Positions 1 through 12,400 of a stretch of 64,000 nt of DNA are shown piece after piece. The stretch comes from Luteibacter rhizovicinus (lineage in GTDB: Bacteria; Pseudomonadota; Gammaproteobacteria; Xanthomonadales; Rhodanobacteraceae), in assembly GCF_004342265.1 (NCBI RefSeq), contig NZ_SMCS01000002.1, positions 124,001 through 188,000 on the forward strand. Direction: 5' to 3'. The notes under the pieces are model-generated. The model made no database searches. It saw only the letters and a list, made by a program, of their open reading frames with translations, and was not told where the DNA came from. Position 1 is the stretch's first letter. Each line of letters opens with the position of its first letter. The translations under genes were made by a program, and so were the position numbers.

Positions 1-445
1 ACGCACCCAGTGCGCTCGCCAAAGGCGAGAACCGCAACTTGCGAAGCACAACGTGGCAGACGATGAAGTTGGCCAGGTATCCCGACAGATACCAGAGGTC
101 GAAGGCGGCGTAACGATCCCATCCCAGCGAGCGAATCACCGAATAGAGCCAAGCGGTACCCAAATGATTGTCGGAGAACGTCAGGGTGCCCGGCATTGGG
201 TAAAAGAACGACGGGCTCATGAGACTGCGATCGCTACCAGTTACCCAGCGATAGAAATGCTCAAGCACGACGCTATTGAAACGCGCATCGCCAAGGTCGC
301 CGGGCACGCAGGCCAGGTGGCAGGTCTGCGCGAGCGGCACAAACCAGAAGCCGACGAGAAGCACCACCAGCGGCGTGGCCCAACGCCAAGCCCAGCCGCT
401 CTCCATATGGCCATGAGCAGAATGAGGATGAGAGATAGGGTGCAT
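1..445 (-). CDS. Integral membrane protein, possible GT-C glycosyltransferase (3' end outside window)
   Basis: An open minus-strand frame runs from an ATG at 445 off the left edge, giving about 148 residues and no stop. It starts 17 bases after the preceding stop, so it continues the uxs-GT2-gtrA operon. After a His-rich start there is one clear membrane segment (residues about 20-38), then a soluble loop with PGDLGDARFN and SFFYPMPGTLTFSDNHLG, and another hydrophobic stretch. Acidic motifs in the first extracytoplasmic loop are typical of GT-C lipid-phosphosugar transferases. With GtrA and GtrB-like neighbours, it would be the sugar-attaching enzyme. This is inference; most of the protein is not visible. 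Confidence 0.6.
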   Translation of the reverse strand, partial: MHPISHPHSAHGHMESGWAWRWATPLVVLLVGFWFVPLAQTCHLACVPGDLGDARFNSVVLEHFYRWVTGSDRSLMSPSFFYPMPGTLTFSDNHLGTAWLYSVIRSLGWDRYAAFDLWYLSGYLANFIVCHVVLRKLRFSPLASALGA

Positions 446-461
446 CGCGATTCCTTCGCCG

Positions 462-1061
462 TCAGTGGCAGCGATAGTCCGTCGCCATCACGCTGTTGCG
501 GAATGGGTCGGTCAGCGCATCGGTGTATTGACCCATCAGCAGGCGATGGGTCGGCAACAGGTTCTTTCGGTAGAAACGGCTGAACGTCGCGAGGCGCACG
601 CCCCACGGCGTCAGCTTCACGCAGCCGTCCTGGATCACGATGGTGCCCGACTGAAGCTGCTCCGTAAGGCGCACCTCAACCAAGTGGTGTTCACGAACAT
701 ATTCTTCGGTAAACACCTGCCGGAACGCATCCTCGCGGATGCCGCCGCCACGCTGCTCGAGCTTCTCGAGGATGTAGAACGAGAGCGAACGATCGATCAC
801 CGTCGGTACCGAAATGGCGAATGCATAGCCACCAAGCAGCCAGATGAGGACGAGCTGCGCGACTTCCAGGCCGGTGAATTCTCGAAACCAGCCGCATGTG
901 GCAAACGCGCCGATAACCAGCACCGCCGCAATCACAGCGTCGAGGATCGTGGCGTAAAACACCACGTTGACGCGGAAATTCCGCATATGGATGTAATAGA
1001 TCACCAACAGGGCGACGACGAAGACAATCGACGCAAGCAGCGCGCGCAAGTATTTGTTCAT
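462..1061 (-). CDS. Small integral membrane protein of unknown function
   Basis: A 199-residue protein whose ATG overlaps the gtrA stop by four bases, indicating translational coupling. The N-terminal half has about four hydrophobic segments (residues about 5-25, 32-55, 65-90), one reading TCGWFREFTGLE between helices. The C-terminal half is soluble and mixed-charge and contains a possible winged-helix-like stretch (VKLTPWGVRLATFSRFYRKN). I do not recognise the family. Its place between gtrA and a GT-C-like gene suggests a part in membrane-linked sugar modification of the cell surface polysaccharide. Confidence 0.75.
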   Translation of the reverse strand: MNKYLRALLASIVFVVALLVIYYIHMRNFRVNVVFYATILDAVIAAVLVIGAFATCGWFREFTGLEVAQLVLIWLLGGYAFAISVPTVIDRSLSFYILEKLEQRGGGIREDAFRQVFTEEYVREHHLVEVRLTEQLQSGTIVIQDGCVKLTPWGVRLATFSRFYRKNLLPTHRLLMGQYTDALTDPFRNSVMATDYRCH

Positions 1062-1456
1062 TTGAATACCAAAAGTTTGTTCGCTACGAAGCTGAAGGCC
1101 ATTTGCATGCAGGTTGCCAGAAGGAACCCAATGCGATAGTCGAAACCAAGGCGGTCAGCCCAAACGTACATGACCGTTGCATGTAATAAGGCAATGACGG
1201 CGTACACGCCAAGGAAAAGCGACCCCTGCTTTACGACGCTGCCTTCCTGCCCCTTGAAGACGAAATATCGACTACCAAGAAACGAGACCGTAATGCCGAA
1301 GCACGCCGCGATGGCATTGGCTTCGCCCGCCAATGGCACGTGCAAAACCTCCATGCAAAAGCGCAGGACGCAGAAGTGGACCGCCGTCGCAACGAGTCCA
1401 TTGATGATGTAACGGACGACTTGCCCACCCAGCGCCGTCTTAGCGCTCGCGGGCAT
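1058..1456 (-). CDS. gtrA: GtrA-family membrane protein (putative polyprenyl-phosphosugar flippase)
   Basis: About 132 residues with four membrane segments and typical GtrA features: QVVRYIINGLVATAVHF at the start, SFLGSRYFVFKG in the middle loop and FVANKLLVFK at the end. GtrA proteins are thought to move bactoprenyl-phosphate sugars across the inner membrane. I place the start at the ATG at 1456, which overlaps the end of the GT2 gene by 17 bases. An upstream ATG at 1510 would add a charged, non-conserved 18-residue leader. The pairing with a GtrB-like transferase upstream is the usual arrangement. Confidence 0.85.
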   Translation of the reverse strand: MPASAKTALGGQVVRYIINGLVATAVHFCVLRFCMEVLHVPLAGEANAIAACFGITVSFLGSRYFVFKGQEGSVVKQGSLFLGVYAVIALLHATVMYVWADRLGFDYRIGFLLATCMQMAFSFVANKLLVFK

Positions 1457-2387
1457 GAAGCACCTCATCGACGAACTCGCGATAACTTCCCTTGCTGAGC
1501 ACTCCGCCACCGCGCATCATGCCGGACAGCATGAGGATGATCAGGGTGAGCGCAGCCGTCTGGAGGAACACGAGCAACAGGATGCCAAAGGCCAGCGAGA
1601 ACCAGCCGGGCGTGGCGAATCCCAGGGTCTTCAACAGCAGGGCGGTGATACCACCCACCACCGACATGCCCGCGACCAGCGTGCAGGCGATTCCCACGCG
1701 CACGAGGACGTCCTCCGCGAACACCATGAGCGCACGAAACCCATGCAACGCCAGGCCGACGAAGTTCATCTTGCTCTTTCCGGCGTAGCGAGGGCCACGA
1801 TCAAGGGCGCAGCTTTGCACGCGCAGCTTGGAACCCAGGACGCATGCAGCAACATGGATCCACAACTCTTGCATCGATGCCAGACGGCGCACCGCGGGCA
1901 TCTTCGCCGCCATGAAATTGCCAAAGCTGATGTTGCGCCCGCTGAGAAGCGAGAAGAGCGTCTTGTAGACCACGTAGAACGTTTTGAATTTGACGGACTC
2001 GACGCGGCTCTTGCGTGCACCCACGACCACGTCGACATCCGGCGAAGAGAGGCCGGCCACGAGCTCAGTGATGCTCTCCGGCGTATCCTCGCCGTCGGAA
2101 TCCATCACGACCACGGTGACGTCGTCGCCGAAGTTATCGGCGACATAGCTGAGGCCGATCGCAATGGCGCGCTGGTGTCCGACGTTGCGGCGCAGCCGGA
2201 CGACTACGCCATCCAGGCCCGCAGCGACGATCGCCGCCACATCCACCGGTTGACGCACCGAACCGTCATCGACGGCGACAATGTAAGTGTCCGGGCCCTG
2301 TGTTCGTGCCAGTTCCAGAAACAACCGTGAAGACGCTTCGACGTCCTCGTAGACCGGCATCACGACGACCTTCTGCGCCGAGCTCAT
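1440..2387 (-). CDS. GtrB/DPM1-like family 2 glycosyltransferase
   Basis: 315 residues. The N-terminal GT-A fold has [13 protein letters not shown], the nucleotide-binding VDDGS and a DSDGEDTPE motif (DXD region). Two C-terminal membrane helices (about residues 225-250 and 262-290) match GtrB and dolichyl-phosphate-mannose synthase-like enzymes, which load a sugar onto polyprenyl phosphate on the cytoplasmic face. Its ATG overlaps the uxs stop (ATGA). Because uxs makes UDP-xylose just upstream, the donor may be UDP-xylose; that is inference from context, not visible in the sequence. Confidence 0.88.
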   Translation of the reverse strand: MSSAQKVVVMPVYEDVEASSRLFLELARTQGPDTYIVAVDDGSVRQPVDVAAIVAAGLDGVVVRLRRNVGHQRAIAIGLSYVADNFGDDVTVVVMDSDGEDTPESITELVAGLSSPDVDVVVGARKSRVESVKFKTFYVVYKTLFSLLSGRNISFGNFMAAKMPAVRRLASMQELWIHVAACVLGSKLRVQSCALDRGPRYAGKSKMNFVGLALHGFRALMVFAEDVLVRVGIACTLVAGMSVVGGITALLLKTLGFATPGWFSLAFGILLLVFLQTAALTLIILMLSGMMRGGGVLSKGSYREFVDEVLHARER

Positions 2388-3334
2388 GCCTGCAGACGGT
2401 GTCTGAAATACGCGATGGTTTCCTTCAGGCCATCTTCGAGACCGACCTTGGGCTCCCAGTCGAACGTCGCCTTCGCTAGGCTGATGTCCGGCTGGCGCTG
2501 CTTCGGGTCGTCCGACGGCAGCGGCCGATAGACGATGGTCGAGGTGCCACCGACGAGACGGACCACTGTCTCGGCCAGCTCGAGCATGGTGAATTCGCCC
2601 GGGTTGCCGATGTTCACCGGACCGGTGAAATCCGCTGGGGACTCCATGAGCCTCAGCATGCCTTCGATGAGGTCGTCGACGTAGCAGAAGCTGCGGGTCT
2701 GCGTGCCATCGCCATAAATGGTGATTGGCTCGCCCTTGAGCGCCTGTACGATGAAGTTACTGACAACGCGCCCATCGTTGGGGTGCATGCGGGGACCGTA
2801 CGTATTGAAGATACGCATGACCTTGACTTCGAGGTTATGCTGGCGCCAATAGTCGAAGAACAAGGTCTCGGCGCAGCGCTTGCCCTCGTCGTAGCAGCTG
2901 CGGATACCGATCGGGTTTACGCGGCCCCAGTAACCTTCCACCTGCGGGTGGATCTCCGGGTCGCCATAGACTTCGCTGGTGCTGGCCTGCAGGATGCGGG
3001 CGCCAACGCGCTTGGCCAGGCCGAGCATATTGATCGCGCCGTGCACGCTCGTCTTGGTGGTTTGCACGGGATCATGCTGATAATGCACCGGCGAGGCCGG
3101 GCATGCCAGATTGAAGATGCGGTCCACTTCCACGTAGAGCGGGAAGGTGACGTCGTGGCGCATAAGCTCGAAGCGCGGATGGGCCAGAAGCCCATCAACA
3201 TTGGCCTTGCTACCGGTGTAGAAATTATCCACACACAGGACATCGTGTCCGGCCTCAATGAGACGATCGCACAGATGGGACCCAAGGAAGCCGGCTCCGC
3301 CAGTCACCAGAACGCGTTGTTGATTCTCAGACAT
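2384..3334 (-). CDS. uxs: UDP-glucuronate decarboxylase (UDP-xylose synthase)
   Basis: An extended short-chain dehydrogenase of about 316 residues with the NAD-binding [10 protein letters not shown] at the N terminus and the catalytic YDEGK ([14 protein letters not shown]). The segment [17 protein letters not shown] is characteristic of UDP-glucuronate decarboxylases, which convert UDP-glucuronate to UDP-xylose. I chose the ATG at 3334 because GAGG lies seven bases upstream; an ATG two codons earlier (3340) abuts that site. It is the first gene of the operon leading to the GT2 and gtrA genes and is divergent from the methyltransferase. Confidence 0.9.
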   Translation of the reverse strand: MSENQQRVLVTGGAGFLGSHLCDRLIEAGHDVLCVDNFYTGSKANVDGLLAHPRFELMRHDVTFPLYVEVDRIFNLACPASPVHYQHDPVQTTKTSVHGAINMLGLAKRVGARILQASTSEVYGDPEIHPQVEGYWGRVNPIGIRSCYDEGKRCAETLFFDYWRQHNLEVKVMRIFNTYGPRMHPNDGRVVSNFIVQALKGEPITIYGDGTQTRSFCYVDDLIEGMLRLMESPADFTGPVNIGNPGEFTMLELAETVVRLVGGTSTIVYRPLPSDDPKQRQPDISLAKATFDWEPKVGLEDGLKETIAYFRHRLQA

Positions 3335-3486
3335 TTCCATTCCTCGGGATCCACGGGAGCCGTGGTTGCCGCAGAGCGCCTGCCCCTTTGCCAACCCGCC
3401 CCCAAATTCTTTCGATTGTATGCGAACTTCAGGCCACCGACCGAACTGGCAAGGAGTCCTCTTTCCAGGCCTTGGTATTCAATGAC

Positions 3487-3515
3487 TTGTGGCTGCATTG
3501 CGGCGCCCGGATAAT
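3487..3515 (+). promoter_or_regulatory. Candidate sigma70-type promoter for the methyltransferase gene
   Basis: TTGTGG and GATAAT are separated by exactly 17 bases in the divergent intergenic region, about 80 bases before the methyltransferase start. This fits the sigma70 consensus spacing; no start-site data are available. Confidence 0.4.
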
Positions 3516-3594
3516 ACACGACCCCCAAGGCTCTGCGCCCCAAATGTGCCAGTGTCGATTAGACTCAGGAATCCTATCCAGCCGGAAGATTCGG

Positions 3595-4479
3595 ATGTCG
3601 TCTGCTGTTAAGAACCGTTTTTCGGGAATCGTCCAACCACTCCCGCTGCCACCCGGGGAAAACGAGACTTCACTTCGGACCTGGCTTGAGGGCCTCTCAC
3701 TCGATAGAGCTCCCGAGGCCGAACTGACCAACTACCTGAATGAAGATTTCAGACGATTTGTCTACACCCTAGGAATGGTCCCCGAACGGACAGGGCGCCT
3801 GCTGGAAATCGGCGCCAATCCTTACTTCACCACCGTGCTGCTCAAGCGCTTCCGCCAGTATGACGTCCACTGCAGCAATTATTTCGGTGTTGACGGCGGC
3901 GGCGGGCGCCAGACGGTTGTTCACGTCCCGTCCGGCGAAGAGTTCCCCATCGATTATCTGAATAACAACGTGGATGTCGAGGATATCCCGTTTCCTGGCC
4001 CGTTTGACGTCATCCTGTTCTGTGAAGTCATCGAGCACCTCGTATCCGACCCGCTGAACGCGCTGCGCCGCATCAAGGAAAGGCTGACACCGGGCGGAAC
4101 GCTGATACTCACTACGCCCAACGTCAACCGGCTCGAGAATATCGTCAAGATGGTGGCCGGGGCGAACATCTACGACCCCATTTCGGGCTACGGTGTGTAC
4201 GGACGCCACAATCGCGAATACAACAAGCACGAACTGTTCCTCATGCTCGACCACCTGGGTTTCGATCTCGAGACGATGTTCTCGTCGGATGTCCACGAAA
4301 ACCTCTCGGACAACTATTACCCTACCGAGCGGCTCGCCGAGCACATTCTGTCCACGCCGAACCGCGTCCACGATCTCGGCCAGTACATCTTCCTCCGCGC
4401 CCGCAACAATCGCCCTGCCAAGTCGGGCAAGCCCCGCTGGCTGTACCGGAGCTACCCCGAAAGCGAGCTCTGCGACTGA
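3595..4479 (+). CDS. Class I SAM-dependent methyltransferase
   Basis: 294 residues from the ATG at 3595, which has a GGAAG ribosome site about nine bases upstream; the open frame extends further upstream but is not protein-like there. The Rossmann core has motif I RLLEIGANPYFTT, an acidic FDVILFCEVIEHL motif typical of methyltransferase types 11/23, and LTPGGTLILTTPNVNR. The substrate is unknown. It lies between the uxs operon and xanB and is likely to modify a surface polysaccharide or its lipid carrier, but nothing in the sequence fixes the target. Confidence 0.85.
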   Translation: MSSAVKNRFSGIVQPLPLPPGENETSLRTWLEGLSLDRAPEAELTNYLNEDFRRFVYTLGMVPERTGRLLEIGANPYFTTVLLKRFRQYDVHCSNYFGVDGGGGRQTVVHVPSGEEFPIDYLNNNVDVEDIPFPGPFDVILFCEVIEHLVSDPLNALRRIKERLTPGGTLILTTPNVNRLENIVKMVAGANIYDPISGYGVYGRHNREYNKHELFLMLDHLGFDLETMFSSDVHENLSDNYYPTERLAEHILSTPNRVHDLGQYIFLRARNNRPAKSGKPRWLYRSYPESELCD

Positions 4480-4521
4480 ACGGCGGTTCGGGATCGCCCG
4501 GCCAGACGGGCGGGCTCCCGC

Positions 4522-4527
4522 TATAAT
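4522..4527 (+). promoter_or_regulatory. Probable -10 element of xanB
   Basis: A perfect TATAAT lies 32 bases before the xanB start codon, in an otherwise GC-rich gap. No good -35 hexamer is seen at 17 bases, so an activator or an extended contact may compensate. Confidence 0.5.
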
Positions 4528-4559
4528 TGGCCGGTTAACGTACTCTTGGAGCGGAACCC

Positions 4560-5972
4560 ATGATTGTCCCAGTCATTCTCAGTGGCGGTAGCGGAACCCG
4601 TCTCTGGCCCCTCTCACGGAAGAACCGCCCCAAGCAATTTTTGGCCCTGGTAGGCGATACGACCCTGTTCCAGCAGACCGTCGAGCGTACGCGCAAGCTG
4701 GGCGACAGCGGTACGCCGATCGTCGTCTGTAGTGAGGATCACCGCTTCACCGTCGCCGAGCAGCTTCAGGAACTCGGCGTCGTCGGGTCGTCGATCCTGC
4801 TCGAGCCAGCAGCTCGCAATACGGCTCCCGCCATCGCCCTCGCCGCGATGCAGGCTCGCCAGAATGATGCCGAGGCCGTTCTGCTCGTCCTACCTGCTGA
4901 TCACCTCATCGGCGATGAGACCAGCTTCGTGGATGCCGTGAAGCGCGCCGCACCGTTGGCCACTGACGACTGGCTGGTGACGTTCGGCATCCGCCCCGAG
5001 GCTCCGGAAACCGGCTTTGGCTATATCAAGCGCGCCGAAGCCGTCTCTGACAGCGGCTTCAAGGTCGCCCAGTTCGTCGAGAAGCCTAATGCGGAGACCG
5101 CCGCGAAGTACGTCCAGAGTGGCGACTTCGATTGGAACTCCGGGATGTTCCTGTTCAAGGCCTCACGCTACCTGGAAGAGCTCGAGAAGCACTCACCGGC
5201 GATTTATGCCGCCGCCGCCAAGGTATTCGCCACCGCACAGCCGGACCTCGATTTCGTCCGCTTCGACAAGGCAAGCATGATCGAGGTGCCAGACGACTCC
5301 ATCGACTACGCTGTGATGGAGAAAACGGATCGAGCCGCCGTGGTTCCCGTGAGCTGCCGCTGGAGCGATATAGGCTCGTGGTCGGCCTTATGGGAGGCCG
5401 CTGACAAGAACGCCGAGGGCAACGCTGCCCACGGCGACGTCATTGCGCTTGACACTCGCAACACGCTGGTTCGCACCCATGAACGACACATGGTTGCGAC
5501 CATCGGCCTCGATGACGTCGTGATCGTCACCACACCGGATGCCACCCTCGTCGCCGCACGTGACAAGGTTCAGCACGTCAAAAAGATCGTCGATCAGCTC
5601 AGCAGCGCGGGCCGTAGCGAGCATCTGGCCCATCGCCAGGTCTATCGTCCCTGGGGCAGCTACGACTCGATCGACATGGGCGAACGTTTTCAGGTCAAGC
5701 GTATTGTCGTCAAGCCGGGGTCCGTTCTCAGCCTGCAGATGCATCACCATCGTGCGGAACACTGGATTGTCGTATCGGGCACCGCCGAGGTGACCTGCGG
5801 CGAGAAAGTGTTCCTTCTCGCTGAAAATCAGAGCACCTACATTCCGCTCGGCGTAACGCATCGCCTGCGCAATGTAGGCAAGGTGCCGCTCGAGCTGATC
5901 GAAGTACAGTCGGGCAGCTATCTGGGGGAAGACGACATCGTTCGCTTCGAGGATGTTTACGGGCGAGCGTAA
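4560..5972 (+). CDS. xanB: Bifunctional mannose-1-phosphate guanylyltransferase / mannose-6-phosphate isomerase
   Basis: 470 residues, the usual size of type II PMI/GMP enzymes (XanB, ManC, AlgA). The N-terminal guanylyltransferase domain starts IVPVILSGGSGTRLWPLSR and has FVEKPN. The C-terminal cupin isomerase domain (about residues 355-470) carries YRPWGSYDSI and QMHHHRAEHWIVV with the metal-binding histidines. It converts fructose-6-phosphate to mannose-6-phosphate and mannose-1-phosphate to GDP-mannose, the precursor used by gmd/rmd. It is monocistronic, with a TATAAT upstream and a strong terminator downstream shared with the convergent phosphomannomutase gene. Confidence 0.95.
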   Translation: MIVPVILSGGSGTRLWPLSRKNRPKQFLALVGDTTLFQQTVERTRKLGDSGTPIVVCSEDHRFTVAEQLQELGVVGSSILLEPAARNTAPAIALAAMQARQNDAEAVLLVLPADHLIGDETSFVDAVKRAAPLATDDWLVTFGIRPEAPETGFGYIKRAEAVSDSGFKVAQFVEKPNAETAAKYVQSGDFDWNSGMFLFKASRYLEELEKHSPAIYAAAAKVFATAQPDLDFVRFDKASMIEVPDDSIDYAVMEKTDRAAVVPVSCRWSDIGSWSALWEAADKNAEGNAAHGDVIALDTRNTLVRTHERHMVATIGLDDVVIVTTPDATLVAARDKVQHVKKIVDQLSSAGRSEHLAHRQVYRPWGSYDSIDMGERFQVKRIVVKPGSVLSLQMHHHRAEHWIVVSGTAEVTCGEKVFLLAENQSTYIPLGVTHRLRNVGKVPLELIEVQSGSYLGEDDIVRFEDVYGRA

Positions 5973-5990
5973 TTCCGAGCTGTCCTGATG

Positions 5991-6023
5991 AAAAGCGGAC
6001 CACTTCAGTGGCCCGCTTTTTTT
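5991..6023. terminator. Bidirectional terminator between xanB and phosphomannomutase
   Basis: Stem AAAAGCGG.CCAC with loop TTCA and GTGG.CCGCTTTT, with one internal mismatch, A-run on the left and T-run on the right. It can end xanB on the plus strand and the convergent gene on the minus strand. Confidence 0.8.
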
Positions 6024-7374
6024 ATGCCGGCGTTCCGCCGATGAGGTCTCGCAACTCCGCCGTCCTTACTTCCATCACACTGGCATCGCCACGTGACTCG
6101 ATATTCAGCCGCAGCAGCGGCTCGGTATTCGACGAACGCAGGTTGAAGCGCCACGTCCCGAACGACATGCTGACGCCGTCGATAGTCTCAATACTCTCGG
6201 CCGACGGCTTGAAGTACTCGACAATACGAGCCACTGTGGCTGCGGCATCGTCAACGCGGAAGTTGATCTCGCCACTGCATGGATAGGCCGCCATTCGCTC
6301 TACCAACATATCGGTCAGCGAGGTGCTCGTCTTGCCGATGCGCTCGGCAACGAGCAGCCACGGAATCATGCCCGAGTCACAATAGGCGAAGTCGCGGAAG
6401 TAATGGTGCGCACTCATCTCGCCGCCGTATACGGCGTCCTCGGAACGCATGCGCTCCTTGATGAAGGCGTGACCGGTCTTGCTCTCCACCGCGACGCCAC
6501 CGGCAGCGGCAACCATGTCGACTGTATTCCAGGTCAGGCGCGGATCATGGATGATTTTCGAACCCGGATGCTTCTCCAGCAACTGGGCGGCGAGCAGACC
6601 GACGATGTAATAACCCTCGATGAAGCCACCCTGCGCATCGAAAAGGAAGCAACGATCGAAGTCGCCGTCCCAGGCGATGCCGAGATCGGCACCCGACGCG
6701 ATCACGGCCTGCGCGGTGGCATCGCGATTTTCCGGGAGAAGCGGGTTCGGAATGCCGTTGGGAAACGTGCCGTCCGGCTCGTGGTTCACGCGGACGAAGG
6801 TAAAGGGCAGGTGCGGTTCGAGCAGGTCGACGATGGCACCGGCACCGCCGTTGCCCGCGTTGACCACGATTTTAAGGGGGAGAAGCGCGGCGACGTCGAT
6901 GTATCCCAGCAGGTGCGAGATATAGGCAGACTTGTCGTGATCAGCATGGATGGCGCCTCTCGCCGCACGCGCCTCGCCGAACGCATTCTCTTCGACCATA
7001 CGCTCGATGTCGCGAAGACCGGTGTCGCCGCTGATTGGGCGCGCACCTTCACGGACCAGCTTCATGCCGTTGTAATCGAAGGGGTTATGGCTAGCGGTGA
7101 CCATAATGCCGCCGGCAACGACACGGTGCGCCGTCTGGAAATAGACTTCTTCCGTGCCGCACAGACCGATGTCGATCACGTTACGGCCTTCGTCGGCAAG
7201 GCCGCGCGCCACTTCGGCCGCGAAGGTGGGGCTATCCAGACGGATGTCATAACCGACGACCACTTCACCCTCACCCACCGTACGGGCGAAGGCTCGACCG
7301 ATGCGATAGGCAATGTCGGCGTTGAGTTCATCCGGGACGCGACCGCGGATGTCATAAGCCTTGAAGCACTTCAT
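6022..7374 (-). CDS. xanA: Phosphomannomutase (phosphoglucomutase/phosphomannomutase family)
   Basis: 450 residues from the ATG at 7374, with AGGA seven bases upstream. The active-site phosphoserine loop TASHNP is at residues 93-98, the Mg-binding DGDFDR is in the middle, and the phosphate-binding [10 protein letters not shown] is at the C terminus. It interconverts mannose-6-phosphate and mannose-1-phosphate (often glucose phosphates too), feeding XanB. It lies 20 bases after rmd in the gmd-rmd-mutase operon. The name xanA/manB is given by family; substrate preference cannot be read from sequence. Confidence 0.9.
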   Translation of the reverse strand: MKCFKAYDIRGRVPDELNADIAYRIGRAFARTVGEGEVVVGYDIRLDSPTFAAEVARGLADEGRNVIDIGLCGTEEVYFQTAHRVVAGGIMVTASHNPFDYNGMKLVREGARPISGDTGLRDIERMVEENAFGEARAARGAIHADHDKSAYISHLLGYIDVAALLPLKIVVNAGNGGAGAIVDLLEPHLPFTFVRVNHEPDGTFPNGIPNPLLPENRDATAQAVIASGADLGIAWDGDFDRCFLFDAQGGFIEGYYIVGLLAAQLLEKHPGSKIIHDPRLTWNTVDMVAAAGGVAVESKTGHAFIKERMRSEDAVYGGEMSAHHYFRDFAYCDSGMIPWLLVAERIGKTSTSLTDMLVERMAAYPCSGEINFRVDDAAATVARIVEYFKPSAESIETIDGVSMSFGTWRFNLRSSNTEPLLRLNIESRGDASVMEVRTAELRDLIGGTPA

Positions 7375-7394
7375 GCAAGTTCCTGGAGGCGCGC

Positions 7395-9357
<1,963 letters not shown>

Positions 9358-9429
9358 TTAGCTGGGCCACCCATTTTCCATGACCGACCCAGGTGACTCA
9401 AGCCCGAAAGCTGCTTTTCGCGCGCAAGC

Positions 9430-12400
9430 CTAGGCAACAGGCTCTATTTCCACGGTGTGGAACAGCACTTTCGCGTCAGCATCGACCATGATCCGGACTT
9501 GCATGCCCCGGATGTCTTCGTCGAGTACGAGGTCGTGCGTACCGATAACGCCTGTGCCCGGGATGAGCGGGTCGGAGCCCAGGCGCCACCGGCCCTCCTG
9601 GGCGACGACGTCTATCCATGCACGGCCATGCCCGCTCGCGAATTCGCCATCCACACGAATGGAATAGCGTCCTGCGGCGAGTTCAAAGGCGGGCGTACCG
9701 AAAAGCAATCCCGGCATGCATGTCGTGGCGCGGCACTCTCTTGCAAGGCGCCCGGTGGTCGATTCGGCTCGATAGTCGCTTGCGAGGAATCGACGATTCC
9801 CTTCGGACGCCCAGCTATCCTGCCAGCCGTCATCGGCGACCACATCGATCAACTGCGCGGCGCTCTGCTCCCATGTTAGCCAAGGCATGTCGCGCGACGC
9901 CGGCGCCTGCCCCTGTGCGTGCAATCCAAGCCAAAGCTCAAGCGCGTTGGCCATTGGCACAGCCTCGAGACCACTGAAATAGAAGGCGTGCTCCCCGGCA
10001 ACCTCACGGAATACCGGGAGGTCACGCGCGATGATCGGCAGGCCGTACTGCGCCGCCTCGATCAGGGGAAGGCCAAAACCCTCGCCCTCCGAAGCCGCCA
10101 GCAATGCCGAAGCGGCGTGATACATCGCGACGAGCTCATTGTCGCCCGCCTTCTCCATCCAGAATAGACGCTTCCCAAGCTGGGGATGATGTCGAAGCAC
10201 AGACACCAACTTTTCGACATGCCAGCCTGCCTTGCCGACGAGGACCAGGTTGACCTTAACGCCACGACTCCACAATTCCTCGACCGCAGCCAGAGCCTGG
10301 GCATGCCCCTTGCGCGGCTCCACGGTACCGACCATCAGTAGCGTTGGCTGAGAGTCGAGACCCGACGGAAGCGCTGACGGGTCAGCTGGGGCGGTCACAC
10401 CCTTGGCAAGATCCGCACCAAGGTGGAACCAACCGAGACGCAGCGGTGTCACGCGCGGCGGCGCAGCCTGCGGAAGCCATCGTTTGAACTCATTGGCCAC
10501 TGTGCGTGAAATCGCGACGATACCGTCGGCGACCTCCGCGATCGCTTCGTACCAGGCTCGGAACGTCGGCAATCCCGGCGGATCGAAACAATCCGGCCGG
10601 AATAGCGGGAGCATGTCGTACACGACGAAGGTCACGCGAACACCGAGGCTCCTCATCCGCACGAACGTGCTCTTGTGAGCGGGCACCAGGTGCGCGGCCA
10701 GATCCAGGCCCAGGAAAATGTCACCTTGACGGAAATCGACAGGGCTGTCGCCGGGCAACGTCGCGCCGTGATGAAAACGTCTTCCAACGTAAGAGCGCGC
10801 ATAACGGAAGACGTCGCCTGCATGAATATAGACCGGCTCGACGCGAAAGCCTTCCGGCACTGCGCCGAGCAATTCGGCGACGATGTGCCGGACGACGCGC
10901 TGAATACCCGTCCCCGCATCGGTAAGCACAAGCTGGGAAATATCGACATACAACGCCCTCTGCCTGAAACGCGCAGGAGCGTTCTCAGCCATCGCGGCCG
11001 CGATGCGGGAGAGATCGTCAGTAGCCAGACCCGAGACGCCTGGGATCGACACCAGCTCATCAATATGAGATGCCAAACCCCGCCCCTTAGCCAGGTCCGA
11101 CGGATCCGCGATATGCCACCGTGGCGAGCCTAAGCTCAACGCAGCCATGGGTAAGCCCGCAAATCCATCGATTCTTTCGCGACGATCCAGAGCCGCGTAG
11201 CCCCCCCATCCATACAGCATTGCCGTCAACAGCATGGGGTCCTGATGATTCAGCTCTTTCGCAACCAGGTCACAGACGTCGTCTCGCAATAACAACGCGG
11301 CACGACATTCCCTCGCAGCGATGAGGAGAGATGCAGTTGACTCAACATTGAGGACGTCGATGTACACCTCATCGAACATCGAACCGATGAACGAGTGAAT
11401 CGAATGCTTCTTCCACGCCAGCGGCAGGCGCGCATGTGCGAAAGCATGATCGCTGAGATCACCGAAAACGTCGACATGACCTGATAGTTTTGCCAATGCA
11501 TCGAGTGAGGCACCGCTCGTCAGCAGCGCAATCCTCCGCGATCCATCCACCGAGAGCGCGGACGGTTCGGCCAGCCTCTTCCGATCCTCGGCGAAACGCT
11601 GTTCGATGGCCTCCCATGCGAGACGGGCAGAATTGTCCCAGGAGAACCGTTTTGCCTGCGCAATGCCATGCTCACGAATGCGCTGCCGAAAGCCCTCGTC
11701 GGCAAGGCCGCGGTGAAGCGCCATCGATATCGAGACCACATCATAGGGATCGAAAAGAGCTTCGTCGCAGTTGATGACCTCGGGCAGGCTTGTCGTATTC
11801 GAACCCACCACCACCGCTCCGCACGACATAGCCTCCAGAGCGGGAAGCCCGAATCCTTCATGGGTCGATGGGAACGCGTAAAGCGCGCTCGCGTTGTAGA
11901 AGCGAACCAGTTCCTCGTCGCTGACAAATCCGGTGAATACGAGTTCATCCGGCGACAAGCCGTGATCGTTACGCGCATCTTTTAGCGCCTCATGCTCAGG
12001 CTCGCCGATCCCTCCAACGAAAACCAGCTGATGCTGCTCTCGTAAGGTAATCGGAAGGCTCGCATACGCCTCAATCAGCCGTACAAGGTTTTTTCGCGGA
12101 TCGTACCCACCGGCGTACATCACGAAAGGCCTGACGATTCCGTATTTACGCCCGACCGCGGCGGCGTTCACCTTCCCGGAAAGCGGCCGGAACGCAGTAT
12201 CAACGGCCGCGGAAATGTTTACGACCGTACCGGGCTTTACACCAAGAAGGCTCGATGCCTCCTGTGTCGTGAACTCGGAAATGCCAAGCAAAAGATCGCA
12301 ACGACGCAGGTGGTCGAGCTTGCGCATGTACCAGGTCGCGACGTTCGGATTCGCCAGATACACATCTGGAACGACGAGCGGGATCAGATCGAAAACGATT

